Source: Candidatus Fermentithermobacillaceae bacterium (GTDB taxonomy: Bacteria > Bacillota > Sulfobacillia > Fermentithermobacillales > Fermentithermobacillaceae). Taken from it: DNA of 64,000 bases. A model generated the notes under the pieces. That model ran no database searches and was not told the origin of the DNA. It saw nothing but the letters and a program-made list of their open reading frames with translations. The stretch covers positions 62,001 through 126,000 of the forward strand of contig DUQH01000114.1 of the NCBI GenBank assembly GCA_012837895.1, written 5' to 3'. The first letter of the stretch is position 1, and the number at the start of each line of letters is the position of its first letter. The position numbers and the translations under genes were made by a program. This document shows, in pieces, positions 1 to 9,241 of this stretch.

Positions 1-134
1 CAAGGACAAACCCATGCCACTTTAGTCCTTATCTTGCTGCTACACCCCTAAACCGCTTGTTATTTCCATATGTGGCATTTGATCCTCGCCTGACTCTGAG
101 CCTGAGGACTGGGATTGTATGAATTCTTGCGCGG

Positions 135-579
135 ATGTATGAAAAAGCTACAGCACCTTCAAGAAGCTGCTCAATTTTCGTGCAGGTTTGAACGGGAACT
201 GCGTAAGTTTCAGACGGCTGTATGAAAAAACTGCGCCTTCGCAAAGGACCTGTCTGATTTTGCTGCAGGTTTCCGAAAAGCTGCAGCTTTTTTGAGCAGG
301 TTAGATGAGGACCTGTATCGATATTGTACGGCTGTATGAAAAAACTGCGCCTTCGCGAAGGACTTGTCTGATCTTGCTGCAGGTTTCCCGAAAAGCTGCA
401 GCTTTTTTGAGCAGGTTAGATGAGGACCTGTATCGATATTGTACGGCTGTATGAAAAAACTGCCCGTTCACGGGAAACCTGCCTGGTTTTCCCACAGCTT
501 TTCGAAAACCTGGATCCTTTTTGTACAGGTTGGAAAGGGAACCGTGCAAATATCAAACAGCCGCTAAATAAAGGCGCAG
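135..579. repeat. Array A1: 16 phased CTG-N13-CAG palindromic boxes
   Basis: Boxes of 19 bp with outer arms CTG and CAG (or close variants) are centred at 144, 176, 208, 227, 259, 290, 322, 341, 373, 405, 437, 456, 488, 519, 551 and 570; a weaker one may sit at 602. Steps run 32-32-19-32-31-32-19 and so on, so four boxes make a 114-115 bp unit. Units 217-330 and 331-445 are almost identical; the flanking units have diverged. Box centres are A/T rich and the idealised box is CTGTAT-n7-ATACAG. No convincing ORF crosses the array. It lies just beyond the 3' end of the minus-strand gene at 627. Bases 1-134 hold nothing else recognisable. A protein-binding array is inferred; no function is known. 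Confidence 0.85.
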
Positions 580-626
580 CTTCCCAAAGGAGCTGCGCGT
601 CGAACAACCCGGCCTGGTCCTGGGAA

Positions 627-2249
627 CTAAAACCCTAGAGCTACTCCCCCTATCCTGCTGTCAGAACCGGCCAGAAGTGCACCGGTTTCCTGGTCTTTCA
701 TTATAATCTGAGCTCCACCGCCCCCTGAATATGGGCCCACAACATGCACATCATGTCCCATATCGGCTAGCCGGGCTATGGTATCTACCGGAAACCGGGA
801 CTCGAGAGTAAGCTTGGGCGGCTGCTTGAGGGCAATCATATCTGTACCAGGGATTGAAATCCACCTCGGGAAATCTGCCGCTTCTTGCGGGCCTGCCCTG
901 TGATCCAGCATAAGGCTTAGCATCTGCATGTTCCACTGTGGTTGTCCGTCTCCTCCAGGGGTGCCGCCGACGATAAAGGGCACACCTTCTTCTAGCACCA
1001 TGTAACAGTTGAGAGTGTGCATAGGACGCTTCCCAGGCTCCAAGCAGTTCGGGTGGCCTGGAATCATGTTGAAAGACCTGCCTGCCCGGTTATTGAGAAT
1101 CACTCCTGTTCCAGGCACCACGACTCCGGACCCAAACGAAAACGCAATGCTTTGTATAAAGGAACAACAGTTGCCGGCTTCGTCCCATGCTACAAACGAA
1201 GTAGTATCGCCTTCTGCAGGGTTGCCCTGAGACATCATATATTGAGTCCCGTCCTGGATCCGCCCCACTGCCTCCCGGGCATATTCCTCTGATATAAACC
1301 TGGAAACATCGAAGCCGGATACTGCAGGATCCCCTGCAAAGGTATTGCGATCCGAAAATGCTACCTTCTTAATCCGGACCATGAGGTCAGTTGAATCAGC
1401 CGACTTAGGGTCAAGTTTTTCTACATCGAAATGCTCCAAGAGATTCATTTGCTCTAAGACCATGAACCCGGCAGACACAGGAGCAGTCTCCAGCACAGTA
1501 TAGTTTCTATAATCAGTCCTTATGGGCTCGTACCACCCAGGTGAATCCTCAAGATGTCTTGCAAACTCGCCTCCCAGGAAAGTCCCGCCCATCCGCCTAC
1601 TCATCTCATAGAACTTCTCCGCAAACGCTCCTTTATAGAAGTACCCTGCGCCTTGAGCCCCGAACTCGCGGAGGGTACGCGCAAGGTCCTCCTGTCTGAA
1701 CAAGGTCCCTGCTCTGGGTGGATTTCCACCGGGCAGGAAAACCCGGAAAGTTTCTTCGCACTGCGACAACTTATTCTTCCCCGCGTAAACCGCTTTCTCA
1801 AAACGGTCAGATACCACAAAGCCCTCTTCTGCGATTTTTGCCCCTGCTTCGAAACACTGCGCCAGAGAAAAGGTGCCAAACCTCCTGCAGGCAAGATCGT
1901 ACACCAGAGGCGCCCCGGGGACGGCAACCGAATGAATTCCATGTTGCGGCAAGATCTCGCCTTGGCCGGCGAACCTCTCCAGCGTAGAATCGTCACCGGG
2001 AATCCCGCTTCCGTTGAGTGCAACCGTATCCCCAGTGGCAGCATCGTAGTAGATCAGAAACGCGTCCCCGCCTAGCCCGCACATGTGGGGAAGCACTACT
2101 GAGGTAACACTTGCCATGGTAAGACATGCATCCATTGCATTTCCTCCGGACCAGAGAGCTTTGAGGCCCGCCATGGCAGCCAAGGGGTGAGCAGCCGCAA
2201 CCATGCCTTTTTTCCCAACCTGGCAATTCTTGAAGCGCGACTCAAACAT
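627..2249 (-). CDS. gamma-glutamyltransferase family protein
   Basis: An Ntn-hydrolase of the gamma-glutamyltranspeptidase family, 540 residues, close to the usual length. The N-terminal part has the family signature around residues 18-65 (AAHPLAA, GGNAMDA, GLGGDAF). The autocatalytic site is GDTTSF, where Thr349 would be the new N-terminal nucleophile after self-cleavage. The GTPGGDGQPQWN segment is a typical substrate-loop region. There is no signal peptide, so the enzyme probably acts in the cytosol, unlike secreted GGTs; many such clostridial paralogues act on gamma-glutamyl compounds or related amides rather than glutathione. ATG start with GGGGGAT eight bases upstream. It stands alone, divergent from the MBL gene at 2485. 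Substrate unknown. Confidence 0.88.
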   Translation of the reverse strand: MFESRFKNCQVGKKGMVAAAHPLAAMAGLKALWSGGNAMDACLTMASVTSVVLPHMCGLGGDAFLIYYDAATGDTVALNGSGIPGDDSTLERFAGQGEILPQHGIHSVAVPGAPLVYDLACRRFGTFSLAQCFEAGAKIAEEGFVVSDRFEKAVYAGKNKLSQCEETFRVFLPGGNPPRAGTLFRQEDLARTLREFGAQGAGYFYKGAFAEKFYEMSRRMGGTFLGGEFARHLEDSPGWYEPIRTDYRNYTVLETAPVSAGFMVLEQMNLLEHFDVEKLDPKSADSTDLMVRIKKVAFSDRNTFAGDPAVSGFDVSRFISEEYAREAVGRIQDGTQYMMSQGNPAEGDTTSFVAWDEAGNCCSFIQSIAFSFGSGVVVPGTGVILNNRAGRSFNMIPGHPNCLEPGKRPMHTLNCYMVLEEGVPFIVGGTPGGDGQPQWNMQMLSLMLDHRAGPQEAADFPRWISIPGTDMIALKQPPKLTLESRFPVDTIARLADMGHDVHVVGPYSGGGGAQIIMKDQETGALLAGSDSRIGGVALGF

Positions 2250-2484
2250 AACACACTATCCCCCAGTTTCCCGTTAATCACTAATATCTAGCGAACAAAT
2301 ATCCAACGAACACTCTCAGAATATCAATCATGGGTGTGAAAAGGAAGAGTTTGAGAAGTACCGGACAAGGTTTTCCCCGTATGAAAGTGTGGCTTCGCTA
2401 TACCTGTGGGAACTGTCTTAAAGGATTGGCAGAATCCCCTCCATGGTCTACCATGATTGCAGGACATTATACCGGAGGTACACA

Positions 2485-3426
2485 ATGACTAGAACAACCA
2501 GTCCAGGGACTAACGAAAAGGGTTACAGCACTGAAATCATGAAAAAGGAAGGACTGTGCCTTCACAGACTGACGCTCCCGGCACCTGCACCGGGCTTTAC
2601 AGACTTCATCACTCCGTGGCTCCTTCATACAAAGCAAGCCACTTTACTCGTAGACCCAGGCCCTTCGGCGACAATTCCTGACCTTGTAGAAGTGCTGAAG
2701 GACCAAGGAGTAGATGAGATCGACTTTGTGCTCCTCACCCACATACATATAGACCATGCTGGCGGCATAGGAGACTTCCTGTCTGCCTTTCCAAATGCCA
2801 GGGTGGTAAGTCATCCCAGATCCTTTAGGCACCTTGTTGATCCTGGCAAGCTTTGGGCTGGAAGCCTGCAGGTTCTCGGCGACCTAGCTAATCAGTACGG
2901 ACCTATAGAGGCTGTTCCTGAAAAAGCATTGTTAGAAAGCGCCGGGGGATTTGTCCCGGGATTCGGTGTAATACATACGCCAGGCCATTCGTCCCACCAC
3001 CAATCATATCTCTATACTTACGGAGATACAAAGATACTGTTTGCCGGAGAAGCCGCGGGTGTGTACTTAGGTGAAAACTATCTGAGGCCTGCTACCCCTC
3101 CCCGGTTCTTCTTTGACGTTGCATATGAGTCCCTTCAGAAACTTATTGCAGTTGAACCCACTCTCATATGTTACGGCCATTTTGGATATACACATGACAC
3201 TGGATGGCTCAGGAATGCTGCTGAGCAAATGCAACTGTGGAGGAGAGTTCTACAGGACCTGCTCATGAGAGACGTTGAGACTGCACAAGCCTTGTCAGTA
3301 TTAGAGCAGCAAGACCGGTATCTCACACGTCGTCACCGGTTTGATGGGCAAATCGCGTCAAGAGAGCGGTATTTCATCGAAAACAGTATCAAAGGGTTCC
3401 TGCAATCTCTCAGTGAAGGTACTTAA
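2485..3426 (+). CDS. MBL-fold metallo-hydrolase
   Basis: Metallo-beta-lactamase fold hydrolase, 313 residues from the chosen ATG. The metal-binding motif THIHIDHAGG (His86, His88, Asp90, His91) is followed by later ligands in HTPGHSSHH and in the CYGHFGY segment, so both zinc sites look complete. The reading frame is open 42 bases further upstream, but GGAGGT ends five bases before the ATG at 2485, which decides the start. The C-terminal ~70 residues form a helical extension often seen in MBL proteins that process thioesters or small organic esters. No signal peptide. It is divergent from the gamma-glutamyltransferase gene and has no operon partner, so the substrate cannot be inferred. Confidence 0.88.
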   Translation: MTRTTSPGTNEKGYSTEIMKKEGLCLHRLTLPAPAPGFTDFITPWLLHTKQATLLVDPGPSATIPDLVEVLKDQGVDEIDFVLLTHIHIDHAGGIGDFLSAFPNARVVSHPRSFRHLVDPGKLWAGSLQVLGDLANQYGPIEAVPEKALLESAGGFVPGFGVIHTPGHSSHHQSYLYTYGDTKILFAGEAAGVYLGENYLRPATPPRFFFDVAYESLQKLIAVEPTLICYGHFGYTHDTGWLRNAAEQMQLWRRVLQDLLMRDVETAQALSVLEQQDRYLTRRHRFDGQIASRERYFIENSIKGFLQSLSEGT

Positions 3427-3559
3427 GTGACTTCCCATGGCCCAGTAATCCCAGTACCCGTGCAAAAAGCGCATGAGCGCAGCAACCCCGTCTCATTCCA
3501 TATACTAAGTAGGCAGCCATTATAGATAAGCGTAAGAGCTTTGCGGGTTGTTCAAATCT

Positions 3560-4390
3560 CTACAGCCCGCTTACCCTCACAACTTCAATCCCCATAGATT
3601 CCAGGCGTTCAATGTAAGGATTTATGCCTACGGCATCTGAGACGATATGCCCTGAGATGATCAGGTTCTTGCCCAGGGGGAATTCCTCTTTTAGCTTTAG
3701 GAATTCGCCATAGCTAATGTGGATATAGATGACGGTATCGACACCGTGGTTGTAGTAAAGCCTGGCCAGAGCGGCCCCGCCGTTGGTACCGGCTCCGTGG
3801 ACGACAACGGTTTTGCCTGCAGGATTGTCAAGCTTACCTATGCGGACTTCGATGCTTGTGGGTGCCTGGGTGAATTCAGGCAAGGTGTACAGGGCGTCAA
3901 CCACATCTGCAACAGTTGAACCATGACTACAGTGAGTATCCACTGCCTGCTGCATCCGCTGGCGGCCTATCTCATCCAGAGGGTTATGTATGTTCATAAA
4001 AGGCATGTTAAGCAGCCTGGCAAAAGACGGCGCATGATCGTAATTTGCGGAATGCCTGACAAACGCGTTTCGCTCCTTCATAGCATCCACTGCTGCCCTG
4101 GCTTCGTTCTCTGGAACCCCGTTTTTCACGGCCAGTGGCACGTGCAAGTCGAGCACATCAGGAAAAGTAAGAACGCTCGGGTCAGGGTGATGGGCTACTA
4201 CGCAATCCACCCCAATCTGCTTACCAACATGCAGTTCAGCCACGCCAATGTCGATACCAAAAAGGGTTTTCTTGATGTTTTTTCCAGGAACATAGATGCG
4301 CGAATCGGCAGGGAACTGGGTTTGGCCTGCCATTTTGATGGCTAAATCCATCAACTCCTCAGTGGTTAATCCCCTGAAAGGTTTGTCCAT
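3560..4390 (-). CDS. Nif3-like dinuclear metal centre protein
   Basis: 276 residues resembling the NIF3/YbgI family of hexameric proteins with a dinuclear metal site. Visible hallmarks are an N-terminal VAHHPDPS segment (the family's HHP metal-binding motif) and a C-terminal block with SGHIVSDAVG followed by a short strand, as in the family's second metal-binding half. The middle carries a glycine-rich VVHGAGTNGG turn. Family members are proposed hydrolases, and one is linked to GTP cyclohydrolase I, but the cellular role is unsettled. ATG start with GGGAGGAT nine bases upstream. It may be cotranscribed with the membrane protein that follows upstream at 4463-5155 only by readthrough, as that gene lies after a 72-bp gap. 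Confidence 0.72.
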   Translation of the reverse strand: MDKPFRGLTTEELMDLAIKMAGQTQFPADSRIYVPGKNIKKTLFGIDIGVAELHVGKQIGVDCVVAHHPDPSVLTFPDVLDLHVPLAVKNGVPENEARAAVDAMKERNAFVRHSANYDHAPSFARLLNMPFMNIHNPLDEIGRQRMQQAVDTHCSHGSTVADVVDALYTLPEFTQAPTSIEVRIGKLDNPAGKTVVVHGAGTNGGAALARLYYNHGVDTVIYIHISYGEFLKLKEEFPLGKNLIISGHIVSDAVGINPYIERLESMGIEVVRVSGL

Positions 4391-4462
4391 TGATAGATCC
4401 TCCCCAAAGTCAAGAATTACCTCGACTAAATGTCACCGTGGTTAAACATTGCCGTGTTATTT

Positions 4463-5155
4463 TCAACTTCCGGTATTTACTTCGTCACATGCTTCCAATA
4501 CCCTGTCAATGAAGCCGCCAATCCCATCAAGACCTTGCCATCCCTCAAAGAACACCCTGACCATAATAGGCACGTATAGAAACCCGTCTTCAGAATGGGA
4601 AAGCGCCTGAGCATGTGCGCGGGCAAGAAGATGAGACAATCCCGACACCAAGACCTCGCTGTCTTCGGTAATATTAAGAGCTTTACCGGCTTCCAAACCG
4701 CAGGAGTGGGCAGCAATAACGCACGGACCATCATCTGGCATGTAGAAACACGCGGTTACCCATGACGTTCTGACTTCTGTCTTGGTGCGTTGCTCAACCA
4801 CGGTCGACCATTTGAAGAGCTCACCGCCTGGAATGACCGAAACATCCAGTGCCGGAAGAGCTTGATGCGGTGCTTCGGAAATCATCTCGTACATGAACAC
4901 GTCCCCGCTCAGTGCGTATAGGCTTATTACGAGGGCCACAACGAAAGCGATTACCGGCGCCCACCAGCGCCTGTGAAGGGTATAGGCGCAATAACTGAAA
5001 ACGCCTATGAGGATTACTAAACGTTCTCCCACACGCAGAAACTCAAAAGGTAGCGCAAACATTGCTACTATGCACAGAACCATCACGATCCCTGCAATAA
5101 CCTTCCGCGTGCTTTGCGAAATCCGACCCCCCTGCCTGCTTACCTGATCAGACAT
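4463..5155 (-). CDS. Membrane protein of unknown function
   Basis: 230 residues. I do not recognise a family. The first ~30 residues are polar, then three hydrophobic stretches follow (about residues 20-40, 45-62 and 66-85), after which comes a soluble domain of ~145 residues with several cysteines and histidines (CFYMPDDGPC, AHSCGL). The topology suggests a membrane-anchored domain. A TTG lies two codons upstream, but AGGAG is ten bases before the ATG at 5155, so that ATG is preferred. It lies downstream of the six-tRNA cluster on the same strand, separated by 285 bp (5156-5440) in which I see no gene. Confidence 0.65.
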   Translation of the reverse strand: MSDQVSRQGGRISQSTRKVIAGIVMVLCIVAMFALPFEFLRVGERLVILIGVFSYCAYTLHRRWWAPVIAFVVALVISLYALSGDVFMYEMISEAPHQALPALDVSVIPGGELFKWSTVVEQRTKTEVRTSWVTACFYMPDDGPCVIAAHSCGLEAGKALNITEDSEVLVSGLSHLLARAHAQALSHSEDGFLYVPIMVRVFFEGWQGLDGIGGFIDRVLEACDEVNTGS

Positions 5156-5440
5156 ACACAATCAGCTCCTGGTACAAGGGAAATAACTTCCTGTGGTGCC
5201 AACATACGCCTCTGCTGGTTGATTCGCCACCTCTCCGGCTGAATCCTGTTCCAGTCGGCATAGTAAGCTGTTACTGTGGGCCTTTGGAAATATGTGAAGT
5301 TTACCTGCTTGTATCAGTTCCAGTATTTCGGGTTTTGTGGTGCATGTACCTATGGGGGTCTTTTGCACGCAAAGCACAATACTGGACTCCCGGCTCAACA
5401 TGTGGACGTTGCTTGGAGCGAAAACTCTGTGGTCATCATA

Positions 5441-5517
<77 letters not shown>

Positions 5518-5524
5518 GCGTCTG

Positions 5525-5598
<74 letters not shown>

Positions 5599-5625
5599 AT
5601 GTGTTTAGTACCCTTAAGTTAATAA

Positions 5626-5700
5626 TGGAGCGGAAGACGGGATTTGAACCCGCGGCCCTCGCCTTGGCAAGGCGATGCTCTACCACTGAGCTACTTCCGC
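5626..5700 (-). tRNA. tRNA-Gly(GCC)
   Basis: 75-base cloverleaf with encoded CCA. GCGGAAG acceptor stem, anticodon stem CGCCT closing the loop with anticodon GCC, and TTCAAAT T-loop. Confidence 0.96.
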
Positions 5701-5707
5701 TCGTTGA

Positions 5708-5783
<76 letters not shown>

Positions 5784-5812
5784 ATGAGTTGTTGCCATTT
5801 CTGATGATGAAA

Positions 5813-5890
5813 TGGCGGAGGCGACGGGATTTGAACCCGCGATCTCGTGCGTGACAGGCACGTATGTTAGGCCAGCTACACCACGCCTCC
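5813..5890 (-). tRNA. tRNA-Asp(GTC)
   Basis: 78 bases with encoded CCA. GGAGGCG acceptor stem, a D-arm of the GTGTAGC type common in aspartate tRNAs of Firmicutes, anticodon stem CGTGC/GCACG with loop CTGTCAC (anticodon GTC), and T-loop TTCAAAT. The discriminator base is G. Confidence 0.95.
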
Positions 5891-5899
5891 GCGTTCTTC

Positions 5900-5974
5900 T
5901 GGTGGGCGAAACAGGGATTGAACCTGTGACCCCCTGCGTGTAAGGCAGGTGCTCTCCCGCTGAGCTATTCGCCC
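5900..5974 (-). tRNA. tRNA-Val(TAC)
   Basis: 75 bases with encoded CCA. GGGCGAA acceptor stem, anticodon stem CCTGC/GCAGG with loop CTTACAC (anticodon TAC), T-loop TTCAATC. It is the first gene of the cluster in transcription order; with the GAC isoacceptor at the other end, the cluster serves both families of valine codons. Confidence 0.96.
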
Positions 5975-6201
5975 AAGTGCATTGCCACTTGAGTGGCACC
6001 GAAACATAGTATACCTAAGAGAAAAGCTTTAGTCAAACCAATTTATGAGATATTCAGCAGATATTCAGTGGATATTCAGGCGCTTTCTGCTGAGTTCCGT
6101 AAGGCGGTCTATCATGACCGGCCGTCATACCCACCTGAGTCTGATACTCAGCAATATGATCTACCAAAATGCTCAAGGCGCCTGCAGAGGAGTGCATAGA
6201 A

Positions 6202-6699
6202 ATGTGGCGGATAAGGAAATCCAGGGACGGCATCGTCAGCACATGTGCTTGCCGGAAAATCCGGACCATTGAATTGCTCACGACAGCCCGTAAACGTGTA
6301 AAAAATCCATCCCTCAAAGAAGCGGCGGCAGGCAAAATCCAACCCCTCCAAACACAGTGTCCGACGGGCATTATGTGGACTGTACAGCCTGGCGATACCC
6401 TTTTCAACATCGCACGAGCCACAGGCACTACAGTGGAGCGGATCGTGGCTCTCAACCCCAACCTCCAACCTGAAAATCTTGAACCTGGCATGCAGATCTG
6501 CCTGCCTGAAGAAACAGCATTGCCGAGAGGGCCGATTCCACCGTGTGCTTCAGGCTTGTACTGGGTGGTGGCACAAGGAGACTCCCTGTTCTCAATAGCC
6601 AGGACATACGGTACAACAGTTGAGCGCCTGCTTGAGCTTAACCCTGGGATTGACCCGTTAAACCTTCAGATCGGGATGAGCATATGTTTGCCGGGCTAA
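6202..6699 (+). CDS. Protein with two LysM domains
   Basis: 165 residues. Two LysM repeats are clear: one begins at MWTVQPGDTLFNIA and ends ICLPE, the other begins at YWVVAQGDSLFSIA and ends ICLPG; each is ~45 residues with the usual GDTL..IA, LNP and GM.ICLP features. LysM domains bind peptidoglycan or spore cortex glycans. The first ~55 residues are basic and unlike any domain I know; there is no clear signal peptide. GAGGAG lies nine bases before the ATG at 6202, so this start is preferred to the ATG 33 bases further upstream. It precedes a surface-protein gene in the same direction. A spore-coat or wall role is inferred only from the domain. Confidence 0.8.
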   Translation: MWRIRKSRDGIVSTCACRKIRTIELLTTARKRVKNPSLKEAAAGKIQPLQTQCPTGIMWTVQPGDTLFNIARATGTTVERIVALNPNLQPENLEPGMQICLPEETALPRGPIPPCASGLYWVVAQGDSLFSIARTYGTTVERLLELNPGIDPLNLQIGMSICLPG

Positions 6700-6852
6700 T
6701 ATGTCAGACTCAGCCAAGGAAGATGAAGGGAATCTAGTCCCCACGTAGAATGTAGCACGTTGAATGCAGGGCATATCTGTGCAATAATCAGATTCTCAAG
6801 TCATGTGACTAACGCCCTTAAGACCGCTATTCCCCCATTGGGTGGTGTTGTT

Positions 6853-8607
6853 ATGAGAAAAGTTTCCTTTCCGGATCATATTAAGCGCAGGGCAATTCCC
6901 ATGATTCACCCACGGATTCGCGTCTCGGGTATCTTGCTGTTATGCTTAGCTGTCACAATAACCGTTATCCATGTACAACCAGTGAGAGCGCAGCTTAATC
7001 AACCTCAAACAGTCACTCTCAATTTCGTCGGTGATATTCTGCTCGCCAGCCGGATTCAAGACCTCATTGAGGCGGAAGGCCCTATGGCTCCGTGGATTGG
7101 AGTCAAGGATATGCTGCAAAGCGCAGATTTCACCATAGGTAACCTGGAATGCGCCGTTGGAACAACAGGTTCTCCCATGCCCGACAAACAGTATACTTTC
7201 AGGGCAGCTCCTGAAACCCTTCAAGGATTGAAAGAAGCAGGCGTGGACGTAGTATCCCTTGCCAACAACCATACCCTTGATTTCGGTGTCGAGTGCCTGC
7301 TGGAAACCATTGAAAACGTCAAGAAATACGGCCTAGTCCCGGTAGGCGCAGGATCCGATGAAAACACAGCCCGGGCACCTGTGATTCTTGAGAAGAATGG
7401 TATCAAGATAGGCTTATTCGCCACATCCATGGTGATACCTGTAGTTGAATGGGCAGCTGAAGGTAACAGGCCAGGGATGGCTGTAGATTACAGCATGTGG
7501 AATCACAACATTGTGACCAGAATTCAAAAACTACGGCCTCAAGTTGACTACATCATTGTGTACCTCCACTGGGGCGAAGAGAGAACTACCGCTCCTGAAG
7601 ACTGGGTGTTGCGGATGGAAGGGGTCTTGAGGCAAGCCGGTGCAGACATAATAGTGGGCAGCCATCCTCATGTGCTGAGAGGGTTCAGGTTCGACGGCAG
7701 AGTCCTCACTGCGTTCAGCCTTGGCAATTTCATATTCACTACCCGTCCTGAAATGCCAGCTTGCCAAATAGGCGCAGTGCTAAGCGTAACCCTGTCGAAA
7801 ACAGCTATTGAAGATGTGGTCATACATCCCACAAGAATTGTTTGGGGCAAGACGGTCATGATGGAAGGCCAAGAAAAGCAGGATGTTCTCGCCACGCTAA
7901 ACTGGCTTTCCCAGCCTTTTGACACGGACATCATACCATCCGGGCAAGTGTTGGAACGGGTTTTCCCGGATGTGCTGAATCACTGGGCAAGAGTGCACAT
8001 AAGCAAACTATCACGCCGGGAAATTGTGAGAGGGTTTGAAGACGGCAGCTTCCTGCCAGATAAATCTGTGACCAGGGCTGAATTCGCTACTACCCTTGCA
8101 CGGGTGGTTTCCGGGAAACTTGAACTGGGCATTGCAGATGTTCCAATCCTTGGGCCTGATGAGTTCACCCTGTGTGAACCTGATCATTGGACATATCCAT
8201 ACTTATCCTACTTGGCCGACTTGTCCATCCTTCCCGCCCACGATCCTGAGTGGATCCCTGATGAATCCTGCCCAAGGGCCGAGATGTGCACACTGCTTTG
8301 GAAAACAGTTGTGAGAGACAATGCAGCTAATGACACGGGCGAAAACGGCAGCAACGATGACGCCGGTGAAAACGCCCGCGAAGACGGCACAGTCACAACA
8401 AGCATAACAGACCAAGTCTGGTCTCAGTTCCAAGATGAACTGGAACCTCTGGAGCCAGAAAGGCAGATAGCCGTACTATGGTGCATAAATGAGTCCCTCT
8501 TGAAGGGGTATGACGACGGGACACTCAGGCTAGATAACCCGGTTACAAGGGCTGAAGCTGCGACCATCATACTAAGATTCATGAACCTGCAAAACAACGG
8601 GAATTGA
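6853..8607 (+). CDS. CapA-family phosphoesterase-like protein with three SLH domains
   Basis: 584 residues from the chosen ATG. A signal peptide or anchor lies at about residues 20-45 (GILLLCLAV, cut near VRAQ). The CapA/PgsA (poly-gamma-glutamate biosynthesis, metallophosphatase-like) domain spans about 50-350, with NFVGDILLA, GNLECAV, SLANNHTLD and VGSHPHV motifs carrying the metal-ligand Asp, Asn and His residues. Three S-layer-homology repeats follow (FPDVLNHWA..., DHWTYPYLSYL..., and a last one ending TRAEAATIILRF), which should hold the protein to a secondary cell-wall polymer. A low-complexity Asn/Asp/Gly linker separates the second and third SLH. The frame is open back to 6760; the ATG at 6853 is preferred because it starts a normal signal sequence, but its ribosome site is weak. 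Surface localisation is well supported; the substrate is not. Confidence 0.87.
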   Translation: MRKVSFPDHIKRRAIPMIHPRIRVSGILLLCLAVTITVIHVQPVRAQLNQPQTVTLNFVGDILLASRIQDLIEAEGPMAPWIGVKDMLQSADFTIGNLECAVGTTGSPMPDKQYTFRAAPETLQGLKEAGVDVVSLANNHTLDFGVECLLETIENVKKYGLVPVGAGSDENTARAPVILEKNGIKIGLFATSMVIPVVEWAAEGNRPGMAVDYSMWNHNIVTRIQKLRPQVDYIIVYLHWGEERTTAPEDWVLRMEGVLRQAGADIIVGSHPHVLRGFRFDGRVLTAFSLGNFIFTTRPEMPACQIGAVLSVTLSKTAIEDVVIHPTRIVWGKTVMMEGQEKQDVLATLNWLSQPFDTDIIPSGQVLERVFPDVLNHWARVHISKLSRREIVRGFEDGSFLPDKSVTRAEFATTLARVVSGKLELGIADVPILGPDEFTLCEPDHWTYPYLSYLADLSILPAHDPEWIPDESCPRAEMCTLLWKTVVRDNAANDTGENGSNDDAGENAREDGTVTTSITDQVWSQFQDELEPLEPERQIAVLWCINESLLKGYDDGTLRLDNPVTRAEAATIILRFMNLQNNGN

Positions 8608-8736
8608 CAAGACGACTGTTAACGGCCCTGTCCAAGGAGCTGCGTCTCACCGCCCAAGGTATGTCCTACTGATACCCTGCATAGATCTATTTCTGAGCAT
8701 TGATTTTGATTGTGTTAACCCGGGAGGAGGATATAA

Positions 8737-9114
8737 ATGGAGGAAATGCTGACTCAACTCATGGAGCAAGAGAAACAGACCGTTGAGAAGTACAAGGACA
8801 TATCACAAAAGGCGAGGAGCTCCACTGAGCATGATCTGATAAACCGCATTTTGGCTCAGAAAAAGTTCGAGATTGAAACTCTAAGGCTTCTATGTTCAGG
8901 CAAGGTACCTGACCGGTTTATTGCCTTTGGGACAATAATCGAAGACGAAGTCAACTTCAGGGAATCGCCCAGCCCCTCAGGCAGCCTTATGGCCGTTTTG
9001 AGCAGGGGAACCCCTGTAATCCTGACGGAACGCAGGGGCAATTGGGTAGGCCTGCAGCTGTATGACGGCAAGAGCGGTTGGGTATTCAGGGACTACGTCA
9101 GAGTTAACGACTAG
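8737..9114 (+). CDS. Small SH3b-domain protein
   Basis: 125 residues. The first ~55 residues form a charged helix (EEMLTQLMEQEKQTVEKYK...), and residues ~60-123 form a bacterial SH3 domain with the usual VNFRESPSPSGSLM and GKSGWVFRDYVRV ends. Bacterial SH3 domains bind peptidoglycan peptides. No signal peptide is present, so an intracellular, forespore or mother-cell location is possible. A strong GGAGGAGG precedes the ATG. The same SH3 type ends the SPOCS protein at 10466, which hints at a shared wall or spore theme. Confidence 0.78.
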   Translation: MEEMLTQLMEQEKQTVEKYKDISQKARSSTEHDLINRILAQKKFEIETLRLLCSGKVPDRFIAFGTIIEDEVNFRESPSPSGSLMAVLSRGTPVILTERRGNWVGLQLYDGKSGWVFRDYVRVND

Positions 9115-9241
9115 GGTCAATAATCATGTCAGTAACTGTTTCATGCAAGCCGGCACCTGCATCTATTTGGCACTAATTTGTGTCATAAGTCACCTTCTAG
9201 ACATAACATGTTAACGCAACTACTTGTGGAGGTGAACTTAG

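Noticed and set aside
135-579. CRISPR array
   Set aside because: Units are degenerate direct copies with palindromic boxes; there are no identical repeats with unique spacers and no cas genes.
420-638. 72-codon ORF crossing array A1 and similar ones on the other strand
   Set aside because: Its sequence is a product of the repeats, with no ribosome site.
1554-2075. 173-codon antisense ORF inside the gamma-glutamyltransferase gene
   Set aside because: The minus-strand gene is clearly homologous over the full length; this frame has no domain.
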